This document shows, one piece after another, positions 9,344 to 18,122 of a DNA stretch of 64,000 nucleotides. Each line of letters starts with the position of its first letter. Within the stretch, counting starts at the first letter, position 1. Under the pieces are notes generated by a model that saw only the letters and a list, made by a program, of their open reading frames with translations, searched no databases and was not told the origin of the DNA. Both the position numbers and the translations under genes were made by a program. Origin of the DNA: AC-43 sp963728855 (lineage in GTDB: Bacteria > Actinomycetota > Actinomycetes > Mycobacteriales > Micromonosporaceae); contig CAVSLN010000004.1 of NCBI GenBank assembly GCA_963728855.1, positions 186,001-250,000 of the forward strand, in the 5' to 3' direction.

Positions 9344-9458
9344 TCATGCGGCGGCTGCGGCCCAGGCCAGGTAGCCGGTCTTGATTTGTTCGGGTGTGGG
9401 CTGACCAGGTCGTTCAGGCACAAACCGCGCCGCGATGATGGTCCGGCGTAGCTTGGCG
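9344..9458 (-). pseudogene. Transposase-like C-terminal remnant
   Basis: The minus-strand translation ends TAKLRRTIIAARFVPERPG followed by QPTPEQIKTGYLAWAAAAA and a TGA at 9344-9346. A basic helix plus an AWAAAAA end resembles the C-termini of some actinobacterial insertion-sequence transposases, but I cannot name the family with confidence. Upstream the frame dissolves into the phoU remnant. Treated as an IS scar. Confidence 0.35.
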
Positions 9459-9560
9459 GTCATCGACGCGCTGCACCAACAGCTGTTCGCGGCGCTGCTG
9501 GGCACCGCGTGGAGCCACGGCGTGGGCCACCACGTCACCGGCCGGGCCGCCGCCGGCTGA
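9459..9560 (+). pseudogene. phoU 3'-end duplicate with internal deletion
   Basis: The translation VIDALHQQLFAALLGTAWSH, GVGH, then VTGRAAAG and stop, matches the end of the intact phoU gene at 22908-23555. Nucleotide identity is high and continues past the stop for about 28 bases (the GACAAGGACACCGCCTCC segment). Between GTGGGCC and GTCACCGG about 80 bases of the full gene are missing. The rest of phoU is absent here. This shows a past duplication or paralogous phoU locus. Confidence 0.7.
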
Positions 9561-9597
9561 TCGACAAGGACACCGCCTCCCTTGCGTGGACAGAGTG

Positions 9598-9744
9598 GTG
9601 CACGTCGTGTTGTTCGTGACCGCGCTGACGCTGACCGGGTTCTGCATCGCCGTGGTCCGCTGTGCGGCGCGCGGCGCGGGTTACGTGGGCGCCTCGCGCA
9701 TGACAGCGGCTGGAACGGGAACGCCCGTGGTGGCGACGGGGTGA
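9598..9744 (+). CDS. Possible small membrane protein
   Basis: A 48-codon frame starting GTG (GTG pair at 9595-9600) encodes VHVVLFVTALTLTGFCIAVV, one membrane span, followed by a short Ala/Gly-rich tail. It lies between the phoU remnant and the SCP2-domain gene on the same strand, 41 bases before the latter. It has no Shine-Dalgarno site and could be chance or debris. Confidence 0.25.
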   Translation: MHVVLFVTALTLTGFCIAVVRCAARGAGYVGASRMTAAGTGTPVVATG

Positions 9745-9785
9745 CCCGGACACCTGGATCGAGGAGAAACGATACGGGGGAACTG

Positions 9786-10175
9786 ATGCCAGATCCGGCC
9801 GGGAAGTTCTTCGAGCGGGTTGGCCAGCACGGGTATGAGCCGGGCCTTGACTGGGCCGACGGCGCTATCCGGTTCGACCTGAGCGTCGACGAGCGGATCG
9901 AGCATTGGTTGGTCAGGATCACACATGGGAACTTCCAGGTATCACAGGAGGACGGGCCCGCCGACGTGGTCCTCAGCGCCGACCGGGCAATGTTCGAACG
10001 GGTGGTCGAGGGCACCGAGAACGTGTTCGCGGCTTGGCTGCGCGACGCACTGAGGTTGACGGGCGACGCGGCGCTGTTCCAGAGCTTCTGGCGCTTCCCG
10101 CGGATGGTTCCCGGCCCACCGGGTGGGCACCACCCTCGGGTGTTCGCCAGGATCCACGGGGCGGCAGATTCATGA
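9786..10175 (+). CDS. SCP2 sterol-binding domain protein
   Basis: A 129-residue protein consisting of one SCP2-like domain: a beta strand IRFDLSVDERIEHWLVRI, then ADVVLSADRAMFERVVEG and a helical end (AWLRDALRLTGDAALFQSFW). Such domains bind hydrophobic ligands in a small alpha/beta cavity, and stand-alone bacterial versions are mostly uncharacterised. The ATG at 9786 follows GGGGGA. Its TGA overlaps the ATG of the next gene by four bases (ATGA), so the two are translationally coupled. Pairing with a debranching enzyme suggests a role in the same carbohydrate process, which is inference. Confidence 0.75.
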   Translation: MPDPAGKFFERVGQHGYEPGLDWADGAIRFDLSVDERIEHWLVRITHGNFQVSQEDGPADVVLSADRAMFERVVEGTENVFAAWLRDALRLTGDAALFQSFWRFPRMVPGPPGGHHPRVFARIHGAADS

Positions 10176-12214
10176 GCGATCTCGTTCGGATCCTGGACGG
10201 TAATGCGTTCCTGGTCTGTGACGGGCGCGGGGACATCGATCCGTCGCCTACCTTTCCCACCGGGCTGTTCTCGCTGGACACCCGTTTCCTGTCGCTGTGG
10301 CACCTGAGCGTCGACGGGGATCGGCTGCACGCCCTGTCCGTCGACGAGGCGCAGTATTTCCAGACCCGTTTCTTCCTCGTCCCCGGCGCCCCAACGCAGT
10401 ACGTCGATGCCAAGGTGTCGGTCATCCGGGAACGCTCGATCGTGCAGAGCATGCACGAGCGGGTCACCGTCCTCAACCATGACGTCAAGCCGGTCAGTCT
10501 CAGCCTCCGGGTTGAGGCGGGCAGCGACTTCGCCGACCTGTTCGAGGTCAAGAACGTTGAGAAGAAGAAGGGAAACTACGCCACCCACATCGAGGACGGA
10601 CGGCTGCGGCTGACCTACGACCGAGCAACCTTCCACCGCGAGACGCTCATTGCCAGCAGTGAACCCGCCAAGGTCGATGAGCACGGGCTCACGTTCTCGG
10701 TACACATCGAACCGCACGGGCAATGGGTCACCGACCTGCACATCGAGATGCTGGGCGCGGAAGGGCGCGACGTGCGGCTGATCCTGCAGGGCCGGCCGAG
10801 TCGCGGAGGCGAGCAGATGCTGCGGGAACTCACCGAGTGGATGGCCCGGGCACCACGGCTGACGTCCGACCACGAGTCGCTGAACGACACCTACCGCCGC
10901 AGCCTGGTCGACCTCGCCGCGCTACGGTACCAACCACTGACCGGCGGCGGCCGGAGCATGCCGGCAGCCGGCCTGCCGTGGTTCATGAGTCTGTTCGGGC
11001 GGGACAGCATCATCACCAGCCTGCAGGCCCTGCCGTTCGCGCCGGAGTTGGCCAGGACGACGTTGCAGGTGCTGGGCCTGTCGCAGGGCATCTACCTGGA
11101 CGACTTCCGCGAGGAGGAGCCGGGGAAGATCCTGCACGAGCTTCGCTACGGGGAGTCGGCCGCCTTCGGGGAGCAGCCCCACACCGGGTACTACGGCGCC
11201 GCCGACTCCACCCCCCTGTACGTGGTGCTTCTCGACGAGTACGAGCGCTGGACGGGGGACGCCCAGCTGGTGCGCCGATCGGAAAAGCAGGCGCGGGCGG
11301 CCCTGCACTGGATCGACGAGTACGGCGACCTGATGGGCAACGGCTACGTCTGGTACCTGCGCCGCAACAAGGAGACCGGCCTGCAGAACCAGTGCTGGAA
11401 GGATTCCTGGGACTCGATCTCCTACCACGACGGCCAGATGCCCGCCGGGCCGCGGGCGACCTGCGAGCTGCAGGGCTACGCGTATGACGCGAAGCTGCGC
11501 GGCGCGCGGCTGGCCCGCCAGTTCTGGAACGATCCGGCCTACGCCGACCGGCTGCAACGGGAGGCAGAGGATCTCAAGCGCCGGTTCAACCGCGACTTCT
11601 GGGTCGAGGACCGGCAGTTCTACGCCCTGGCCCTGGACCGCGATGGCATGCACGTGGACTCGCTGTCGTCGAACATGGGTCACCTGTTGTGGAGCGGCAT
11701 CGTCGAGGAGCCCCGGGCGGCGAAGGTCGCCGAGCATCTGCTCGGGCCGCAGATGTTCTCCGGCTGGGGGGTGCGGACGCTGGCCGAGGGCGAGGGACGG
11801 TACAACCCGATCGGGTACCACGTCGGCACGGTCTGGCCGTTCGACAACTCGATCATCGCGTGGGGGCTGTGGCGCTACCACCTGCGGGAGGAAGCGAGCC
11901 GGATCGCCGCGGGCATGATCGATGCAGCAGCGTACTTCCGGGGCCGGCTGCCGGAAGCGTTCGCCGGCTACGACCGCGAGCTGACCCAGTACCCAGTGGA
12001 GTACCCCACCGCGTGCAGCCCGCAAGCCTGGTCCGCCGGTACCCCCCTGTTGCTGCTGCGGACCATGCTGGGCATCGAACCGCTCGGCGAGCACCTGGTG
12101 GTTGACCCAGCGCTGCCAGCGACAGTCGGCCGCATCGAGCTGCTGGACATTCCCGGCCGCTGGGGCCACACCGATGCCTTCGGGCGCCGCCGGGCAGAAC
12201 CCTCCAACAGGTGA
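10172..12214 (+). CDS. Amylo-alpha-1,6-glucosidase (glycogen debranching-type enzyme)
   Basis: A 680-residue protein, coupled by ATGA overlap to the SCP2 gene. The N-terminal beta-sandwich domain starts with the family signature (VRILDGNAFLVCDGRGDI, then GLFSLDTRFLSLW). The C-terminal (alpha/alpha)6 barrel shows PWFMSLFGRDSIITSLQAL, then NQCWKDSWDSISYHDG and YHVGTVWPFDNSIIAWGL, all typical of the GDE_C/GH15-like family often annotated as amylo-alpha-1,6-glucosidase. Family members act on alpha-linked glucans or glucosyl compounds; the exact substrate here cannot be read from sequence. No signal peptide, so probably cytoplasmic. A decayed GH13 gene follows immediately, suggesting an original alpha-glucan or trehalose operon. 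Confidence 0.85.
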   Translation: MSDLVRILDGNAFLVCDGRGDIDPSPTFPTGLFSLDTRFLSLWHLSVDGDRLHALSVDEAQYFQTRFFLVPGAPTQYVDAKVSVIRERSIVQSMHERVTVLNHDVKPVSLSLRVEAGSDFADLFEVKNVEKKKGNYATHIEDGRLRLTYDRATFHRETLIASSEPAKVDEHGLTFSVHIEPHGQWVTDLHIEMLGAEGRDVRLILQGRPSRGGEQMLRELTEWMARAPRLTSDHESLNDTYRRSLVDLAALRYQPLTGGGRSMPAAGLPWFMSLFGRDSIITSLQALPFAPELARTTLQVLGLSQGIYLDDFREEEPGKILHELRYGESAAFGEQPHTGYYGAADSTPLYVVLLDEYERWTGDAQLVRRSEKQARAALHWIDEYGDLMGNGYVWYLRRNKETGLQNQCWKDSWDSISYHDGQMPAGPRATCELQGYAYDAKLRGARLARQFWNDPAYADRLQREAEDLKRRFNRDFWVEDRQFYALALDRDGMHVDSLSSNMGHLLWSGIVEEPRAAKVAEHLLGPQMFSGWGVRTLAEGEGRYNPIGYHVGTVWPFDNSIIAWGLWRYHLREEASRIAAGMIDAAAYFRGRLPEAFAGYDRELTQYPVEYPTACSPQAWSAGTPLLLLRTMLGIEPLGEHLVVDPALPATVGRIELLDIPGRWGHTDAFGRRRAEPSNR

Positions 12215-12231
12215 ACGGGCGCCGATCGACT

Positions 12232-12852
12232 TCCTGCCACGAGACCGCCTCCGTACGGAGGATGTCGAGACGTACGCCGACTCCAACGGCGACGGCATCG
12301 GCGACTTCCGAGGTCTCATCGGCCGGCTGGACTACCTCTCCCGGCTCGGCGTCACCTGCCTCTGGCTCGCCCCTATCCACCCCTCACCCCGCCGCGACGA
12401 CGGGTACGACGTCACCGACTTCTACACCGTCGACCCGCGCCTGGGTACCCGCGGCGACTTCGCCGAGCTGCTGCACCAGGCCGGTAACCGGGGCCTGCGG
12501 ATCATCGTGGACCTGGTCGTCAACCACACCTCCGACCAGCACCCGTGGTTCGTCTCGGCGCGCTCGTCCCCCGACTCGCCCTACCGTGACTGGTGCGTGT
12601 GGTCGCCGGAGGAGCCGGCGGACCGCTTCCAGGCATGGTGTTCCCCGGCGGCCCGTCCGGCGTCGTGCTGTTCCTGCACAACCTGGGCACGAACCGTCCA
12701 CTGTGGACCTTTCGGTGCTCGCCGACCAGGCGTACCACCCGAACCAGGTCTTCGGCGACCAATCCAACGAGCCGATCGGCGGCCTCGACTCCCTCGACCT
12801 CGGCCGGTACGGCTACCGCTGGATCCGCCTGAACCGCAACCCGGCCGGCTGA
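12232..12852 (+). pseudogene. GH13 trehalose-synthase/alpha-amylase-like gene, frameshifted and internally deleted
   Basis: From about 12265 one frame reads DVETYADSNGDGIGDFRGLI, then GVTCLWLAPIHPSPRRDDGY and GLRIIVDLVVNHTSDQHPWF, the N-terminal third of a GH13 trehalose synthase-type enzyme. At about 12630 the frame shifts (GMVFPGGPSG continues in another frame). It shifts again near 12700, giving VDLSVLADQAYHPNQVFGDQ and LDLGRYGYRWIRLNRN, the enzyme's usual C-terminus, then stop at 12852. The catalytic middle of the barrel is gone. The 5' end has no clear start, only 20-odd bases after the debranching gene. The original gene was probably part of that operon. Confidence 0.8.
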
Positions 12853-13052
12853 CCGCACCTGACTTGCCGCCGAGCGCACGCGCCGGCCACCGGCGCGTCA
12901 GTTACCGTCCTTGCACCGATGACCCGCTTCGAGGTGGCCGAGCGCCACCTGCTCGACGCCGATCGCGCCGGTTGAGGTTCGGTATCGTCGCGTCCTGGTT
13001 GCGAAGGGGCGGTGGCAGCCTGGTCTGACTCACCGTCTCGCCCGCGCGGTGG

Positions 13053-13916
13053 TCAGTACTTGATGTGTGGGAACGTCAGCTTGGCCTGTTGGTACTGCGC
13101 CTCCCAGTCGGCGGGCCAGCCGAATGCCTTGGTGGCCAAGGGTTTGAGGTCGGTCCCGGCGGCGCCGCTCATGAAATGGATGTACTCCCCCCAGTTCATG
13201 TCGCGGGCGAAGTCCGTTCCGTTCGCCGGGAAGTACTGTCCGAGCAGCCGGAAGAAGTTCACCATCGCCTGGGCATGCCCGCGGTCGCGCCATAGCGGGT
13301 AGAACCAGTCGCGAAACCAACGGGTGCCAGGCACGGGGAAGTTGTCGACGTGCGAGTCGGCCGTCACAGTGTTGTAGGACTTTTGTGCCGCGTCGGGCAG
13401 GCCGAGGGCGACGTAGGCGTCGTACCCGTAGAACTCCATCCACTTGCTGTCTTGCCACAACGGAAAGGCGGGCGAGCCGTGCTTTCCTGCCGCTATGAAC
13501 TCGACGATGTGTCCGGTCTCGTGGGTGAGCAGGTCATACTGAGGACTGTCCCAGTTATCGGAACCCACATCGATGACGTTACGGAAGTCGTGGCTGCTGT
13601 CGTAGACGGTCGACGGGTGCCCACCGGAGTACCGACCCTGATGACTGACCGAAAAGAGCCGCTCGCCCATCCGGTTGCCGCTAGTGCCGTAGGTGTGCTG
13701 GGCATATAGCCACAGGTGCGTGAGAAAGGGCAGCATCCACTTGCCGGTATCGGTGTTGACAGCGTCATCGTCGTAGAGGGCGACAGTGTCGTTGTAGGCG
13801 ACCAGCCGGAGGTTCTGATCGTGCTCGAACCAGTGCTCCTGCCAGGTGGCTGGCGGTGCGGCGAACCTGGCGGCATGGCGCTGGACGGGCCGGTGCAGGT
13901 CCCGCCCGAACGCCAC
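13053..13916 (-). CDS. HETGH-motif zinc metallopeptidase-like protein, N-terminus probably lost
   Basis: A 287-residue frame with the gluzincin-like motif HETGHIVEF near residue 132 in a domain rich in Trp and Tyr (WFRDWFYPLWRDRGHAQAMV, NWGEYIHFMSG). HExxH-type motifs bind zinc with the two His, and the Glu is the general base. A third ligand cannot be assigned. The frame opens with a GTG three codons after an in-frame TAG and has no signal peptide, although the composition is that of a secreted protein. In another frame upstream (to about 13950) the text SWSPDTTSQVWRSGGTCTG could be the continuation, implying a frameshift near 13895. No close family is recognised; related proteins of unknown function occur in actinomycetes. 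Confidence 0.6.
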   Translation of the reverse strand: MAFGRDLHRPVQRHAARFAAPPATWQEHWFEHDQNLRLVAYNDTVALYDDDAVNTDTGKWMLPFLTHLWLYAQHTYGTSGNRMGERLFSVSHQGRYSGGHPSTVYDSSHDFRNVIDVGSDNWDSPQYDLLTHETGHIVEFIAAGKHGSPAFPLWQDSKWMEFYGYDAYVALGLPDAAQKSYNTVTADSHVDNFPVPGTRWFRDWFYPLWRDRGHAQAMVNFFRLLGQYFPANGTDFARDMNWGEYIHFMSGAAGTDLKPLATKAFGWPADWEAQYQQAKLTFPHIKY

Positions 13917-13948
13917 ACCTGGCTAGTGGTATCGGGACTCCAGCTCAC

Positions 13949-14274
13949 CCCATTGGCCAGTCACCGTGGCTACAACAGGCCAGGACCGAAGCGTCCAGCC
14001 ACCGCGTCCTCGGTTCAGCCGGTGCCGTTGCGGTTCGGTGGGCCGTTGCATTGAAGAGACTCCCGTCCGGAGGTGGATGGCCGGCAACCAGCCGGCATAG
14101 CTGCTTCATGCATGATTGACGATGACGGGAAAGCGTCTGTTCACCCGCCACCCGACCACGTCACCTGGCCCCACTATCCCGACCCGACGAACCGCCTGGG
14201 GGTTCCCCCGCCTGCGCGTCATCGGTCCCGGCCCGGTCCCGGCCCGGCCTTTGATCGAGTCCTCGGGCGCGGGC
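13949..14274. other. Intergenic, nothing recognised
   Basis: About 325 bases with short frames on both strands that show no family resemblance. It may contain the missing 5' part of the neighbouring metallopeptidase gene in degenerate form. Confidence 0.3.
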
Positions 14275-14480
14275 TCACTCGCCGTCGGCGAACTCGTCGG
14301 CCTCCGGCCGTTGGTCGATGGCCGCAGGCGCGGCTTGCGAGACCGCGGCCCACAACCGGCGCAGGGTGTCGGCGGGCGGCTCAAGACACTCCGCCGTCAG
14401 CGTGGAGCCAAGCAGCCAGCTGAGTTCCTCCCCCGACCGCACACCAGGCGTTTGCGACCTGGCGAAGATGAGTTCTTAGC
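14275..14480 (-). pseudogene. Coding-like fragment without a start codon
   Basis: The minus-strand frame that stops at 14275-14277 reads LSLLRTHLRQVANAW, then GEELSWLLGSTLTAECL, EPPADTLRRLWAAVSQAA and an acidic end (EADEFADGE). The amphipathic pattern looks genuine, but there is no ATG, GTG or TTG in a sensible position and no ribosome binding site. Probably the 3' end of a lost gene. Family unknown. Confidence 0.3.
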
Positions 14481-14560
14481 AGCGAAAGTACCAGCTGCCA
14501 TGACCGCGCTCGGACGGAACCCTTGGCGTGATGGGCATTGAGTGCCGTAGGGTGCGCACC

Positions 14561-14992
14561 GTGGGATACCTGGTGGAGCCTTCAGGCCGTCTGAACCTCT
14601 CGGAGTCGGACGACGTCACTGCCGTCGCCGCTGTCAAGGCCGCCTGGGCTGTGCGGAATGGTTGGTTCGACCCGGACGTGTTTCCTCCAAGCGACACACT
14701 GGCCGAGATAGCCTGGGCGGCCGGAGCATCGATCGCTCGCGACGGAGACTGGATCGAGTTTGGTCACGACGGCGAGGGAGACCCCAAGTGGTCGGATCAG
14801 GCTACCGCCTTCTACGTCGCCATTGCGCCGTTCGTTCGCTCGGGAATCGTCCACATCCGGGGCGAAGACGATGCCCGCTGGTCCTACACCTACGTTGACG
14901 GGCAGATCACTCAACAGGGTTGGAACGGTTGGGATGGATCCATCGAGCCGTTTGGCGAGCCTGTGGAGCTCCCTCCGCTGGACCACCCATAG
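14561..14992 (+). CDS. Hypothetical protein
   Basis: A 143-residue soluble protein. I chose the GTG at 14561 (VGYLVEPSGRLNLSESDDV) because the upstream part, to a GTG at 14528, is Arg-rich and unconserved-looking. The body alternates strands and helices: KAAWAVRNGWFDPDVFPPSD, IARDGDWIEFGHDGEGDPKW and a C-terminal strand pair ending WSYTYVDGQITQQGWNGWDG. The pattern resembles small actinobacterial proteins often encoded near toxin-immunity loci, but I cannot assign a family. It is monocistronic. The GC-third-position bias supports real coding. Confidence 0.6.
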   Translation: MGYLVEPSGRLNLSESDDVTAVAAVKAAWAVRNGWFDPDVFPPSDTLAEIAWAAGASIARDGDWIEFGHDGEGDPKWSDQATAFYVAIAPFVRSGIVHIRGEDDARWSYTYVDGQITQQGWNGWDGSIEPFGEPVELPPLDHP

Positions 14993-15185
14993 GCGCCAGC
15001 GGCGGCGCCGAACCATGGGCACTGAGCGTGCGGTTCCGCCACGAACCCGCCAGCATGCGCCGCTACCTGTCGCCGCCGGTCGCGCCGGCCGACGGGTGCC
15101 CCCTGGCCGACCGCAACCTAGTTACAGTTCAGTGCGGCGGCCAGCGCTGTCCGTCTCGGAAGCGGATGGAACGGGACGGGGCGTG

Positions 15186-16019
15186 ATGGACTCATCGAGG
15201 GTGGACGAGGGCACGGGCGCTGTCGGCTGTCTTCTCACCTTGGAGGTGGCCACGCCGGCCAGTGTCGTGGTACAGATCGCGGCGGCCCGGCGCCCTGGTG
15301 TCAAGCTCAGCGAGCGTCTGCTGGTCATCAACAATGAGGTGCCACTGACCGCGCAGGAGATCGTCGGTTCCGACGGTGGCCGCCAACACTGGATCAAGGC
15401 CCGGCCAGGCATCCTCACGGTGACATACGAGGCGACGGTCACCCGTACCGGCGCCCCGGTAGCCGACCAGCTGACCGACGCCCAGCGGATCGCCGCCCTG
15501 CGGCCGAGCCGGTACTGTCCCTCCGACCGGATCAGCGGCTTCGCTCGCAGTCACTTCGGTGACCCAGCGACGGCCGCGGAACGGGTAGCGGCGATCTGTG
15601 AGTACGTATGGGCGCACATCGGGTACGAGACGGATACCAGCGGGTCCGGCACCGACGCGGTGGAGACGCTGCTGAACTCGCGAGGCGTCTGTCGCGACTT
15701 CACCCACCTGGTTGCCGCGTTGTGCCGCGCCGTCGAGGTGCCCGCCCGGGTGGCGGCCGTCTACGCACCGGGCCTGTCGCCGATGGACTTCCACGCCGTG
15801 GTGGAGACCGCCATCGGCGGGGTGTGGCGAGTGTGGGATGCCACCAGGCTGGCTCCGAGGCCCACACTGGTACGCATCGCCACCGGCCGGGACGCCGCCG
15901 ACGTCGCCTTCCTGACATTGATCTCCGGACGCGCCGAGCTGTCCGGCCTGGACATCACGGCCGTGGCCGCAGGTGACCTGTCATTCGACGATCACCAGCA
16001 GCCCGCGATGCTCGCCTGA
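15186..16019 (+). CDS. Transglutaminase-like cysteine protease-fold protein
   Basis: A 277-residue protein with an N-terminal beta domain (about 1-110) and a transglutaminase-core domain. The catalytic triad is visible: Cys in SRGVCRDFTHL (about 168), His in PMDFHAVVE (about 203) and Asp in RVWDAT (about 218). Family members in bacteria usually act as peptidases or amidohydrolases rather than cross-linkers. There is no signal peptide, so it is probably cytoplasmic. The start is ATG 15186, overlapping a GTG at 15183. Similar genes often neighbour circularly permuted ATP-grasp/alpha-E genes, but none is present here. Confidence 0.85.
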   Translation: MDSSRVDEGTGAVGCLLTLEVATPASVVVQIAAARRPGVKLSERLLVINNEVPLTAQEIVGSDGGRQHWIKARPGILTVTYEATVTRTGAPVADQLTDAQRIAALRPSRYCPSDRISGFARSHFGDPATAAERVAAICEYVWAHIGYETDTSGSGTDAVETLLNSRGVCRDFTHLVAALCRAVEVPARVAAVYAPGLSPMDFHAVVETAIGGVWRVWDATRLAPRPTLVRIATGRDAADVAFLTLISGRAELSGLDITAVAAGDLSFDDHQQPAMLA

Positions 16020-16265
16020 GCCGCAAACGCCGTGCCATGGTACGTGCCGCGGTCGGGGTGGCACCGGGCGGTACCTCGCCGCGGTCCGGGCGGCCGATCC
16101 CGGTGCTCTCGACCGCGATTGGTCCCATTGTCGTGGCGACAGCTGAGCAGGCCGAGGTCGGGCTACTTGCTGGCTGACTGACCAGCGTCGGAAGCTGGCG
16201 AGCACCGCTATCGGCCGGTGCCTTCGGCGTTCCCGGCTGATCCGGCCCCGCCGTAGTCTGGTGCC

Positions 16266-16709
16266 GTGTTCGAAACCACACCCGTGGACGAGAATCGGCG
16301 GCGGCTTTCCCGGGATGAGTGCGTCGGCCTCCTGTCGCGCCCGCTGGTCGGGGTGTTCTCCACGCTGCACCCCGGCGGCTGGATCCACTCGGTGCCGGTG
16401 CACTTCCTCTACGCAGACGGTGAGGTGCGTATCCTCGCCGATGTCGGCGCGGTGAAGACCCGCAACGTCGCGCGTACCGGGCAGGCCACGCTGTGCGTGG
16501 AGTTGACCGAGGGGGCGGTGCGCAGCTTCGTCAGCGTGTGCGGGCCGGTCACCGTACGCCGCCCGCCGCCGGTGGCCGACTTGATCGCGCTGGACGAGCG
16601 GTACGGCCGCGTCGACTTCTCGTCCGGCTGGCACGAGGCCGCGTTGGCGGCGGCGGTGCTGCTGGTCCTGCAGCCGCAGCGGTGGATCGCGTGGGCCGAC
16701 TGGGACTGA
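16266..16709 (+). CDS. Pyridoxamine 5'-phosphate oxidase-like flavin-binding protein
   Basis: A 147-residue split-barrel protein of the PPOX class. GVFSTLHPGGWIHSVPVHFL, then VRILADVGAVKTRNVARTG and ATLCVELTEG, are the characteristic strands that bind FMN or F420 at a dimer interface. In actinobacteria such small proteins are often F420-dependent reductases or nitroreductase-like enzymes; cofactor and substrate cannot be read here. The GTG/ATG start is ambiguous by a few codons. The gene is isolated, convergent with the capA-like gene. Confidence 0.85.
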   Translation: MFETTPVDENRRRLSRDECVGLLSRPLVGVFSTLHPGGWIHSVPVHFLYADGEVRILADVGAVKTRNVARTGQATLCVELTEGAVRSFVSVCGPVTVRRPPPVADLIALDERYGRVDFSSGWHEAALAAAVLLVLQPQRWIAWADWD

Positions 16710-16874
16710 TCCGGTCAGCCGCCACGGCGACACCCTCGAACGGCCGGAACGCACAGGCGGCGGCGCTTGACGACGAGTCACGTGGCCTCTTGCGGGGTCG
16801 GTTCGGCGAATGCCTGCGTACTGAGGGTTGGCCTGGCTCAGCTCGAAACCCCACACCAAACCGCCGCGTTCTGG

Positions 16875-18122
16875 TCAGCTACCGACCACGACCAGCCCGG
16901 CCGGGCCCGCGCCACGGGCGCGTAGGTATCTGTTGATCCGCTCCAGCGCTGCCTGGTAGACGGTACGCTGCGCGGCCGGAGTGGCCGGATCGGCCAGCGC
17001 CTTCGGCAGTTCCACGATCCGGATACTGGGCGTGAGGTCAACCCACGTGGGCAGCGCTTCCGCCTTCGTGATCTCCCAGTGGCCCGGCCTGGTCTCAGTG
17101 AACGTGAACCGGGGCATCACGCCTTCCCGGCTGGCGTCGACCGGGTCGGAGTGGCGGGCGACCTCGTTGCCCATCCCGTACACCACCCATTTGCCGTTGA
17201 TCTTCTCGAACGGCTGGACCACGTGCGCGTGGCAGCCGAGGATCAGGTCGATCTCGGGGGCCGCGAGCAACTGTGCTGCCCACCGCTGCTGGTCGGCGTT
17301 GGCGCCGAAGTCGTACTCCGTACCCCAGTGCACTGACACGACCACGATCTGCGCGCCGGCCGAACGGGCACGTCGGGCCTCGGCGATGATCGCAGCCGGG
17401 TCGATGAGGTTGGCGATCCACGCCTTCCCGGTAGGTCGCTGCAGGCCGTTGAAACCGAACGTGTACGAAAGCTGCGCCACCTTCACTCCGCGTACGTCGA
17501 CAATGTTGGGGGTCTGCTGTTCCCCGGCATTCCGGTAGCTTCCGGCGTGGTGCACGCCAGCGGCGTCCAGCGTGTCGAGCGTGCGATAGACACCCTTCTC
17601 GCCGACGTCGAGGGTGTGGTTGGACGCGGTGGAACAGGTGTCGAAGCCCGTGTCCTTGATCGCGGTAGCCACCTGCGGCGGCACGTTGAACGACGGGTAC
17701 CCGGAGAACGGGCCGCCAGGTTCGCCGAGCGGTGTTTCCAGGTGACAGATCGCGAGGTCAGCTGCGGACACGTCGGGCTTGACGCCGGCGAAGATCGGCC
17801 CAAAGTCATACCCGGACCGCCCCACCGCGCGCGCGTCCGCGGTCGCCTGCTCCCACAGCGGAGGATGCAGCAACACGTCGCCAGCACCCAACATGGTCAG
17901 CGTACGGGGACCAGCCGGCGCCGACGACCGCGACGCCGATGACGGTGGCGTCACCCATGCGGCATCCACGACCCCCCGGACCGGCAGCCCCAGCGATACC
18001 CAGGCCGCGACCAGGGTCACCACCACCGCAACAGCCGCGGCGGCTAGCACCGCGGACAGCCTCCGGTTGCCTCCCACCCATGCACTCTGGCCGAACCACC
18101 GCAGACCGGCAACCCGTACCAA
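16875..18122 (-). CDS. CapA-family protein (poly-gamma-glutamate capsule synthesis-like)
   Basis: A 415-residue protein with one N-terminal membrane anchor (about 22-46) and an extracellular metallophosphatase-like CapA domain. The usual motifs are present: LTMLGAGDVLLH, LAICHLETPLGEPGGPFSGY, TCSTASNHTLDVGEKGVYRT, VVVSVHWGTEYDFGANAD and ILGCHAHVVQPFEKINGKWV. CapA/PgsA takes part in polyglutamate export or anchoring in Bacillus. Lone actinobacterial copies are uncharacterised and may act on other envelope polymers. There is no pgsB or pgsC nearby. A second, unrelated-looking CapA gene of low GC lies at 29060-30337. Confidence 0.85.
   Translation of the reverse strand: MVRVAGLRWFGQSAWVGGNRRLSAVLAAAAVAVVVTLVAAWVSLGLPVRGVVDAAWVTPPSSASRSSAPAGPRTLTMLGAGDVLLHPPLWEQATADARAVGRSGYDFGPIFAGVKPDVSAADLAICHLETPLGEPGGPFSGYPSFNVPPQVATAIKDTGFDTCSTASNHTLDVGEKGVYRTLDTLDAAGVHHAGSYRNAGEQQTPNIVDVRGVKVAQLSYTFGFNGLQRPTGKAWIANLIDPAAIIAEARRARSAGAQIVVVSVHWGTEYDFGANADQQRWAAQLLAAPEIDLILGCHAHVVQPFEKINGKWVVYGMGNEVARHSDPVDASREGVMPRFTFTETRPGHWEITKAEALPTWVDLTPSIRIVELPKALADPATPAAQRTVYQAALERINRYLRARGAGPAGLVVVGS

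Noticed and set aside
15981..16859. 292-codon minus-strand frame opposite the PPOX gene
   Set aside because: Arg/Pro/Gln-rich shadow without domain features.
16875..18122. Full polyglutamate capsule locus
   Set aside because: CapA-like genes are present but no pgsB, pgsC or similar ligase genes accompany them.
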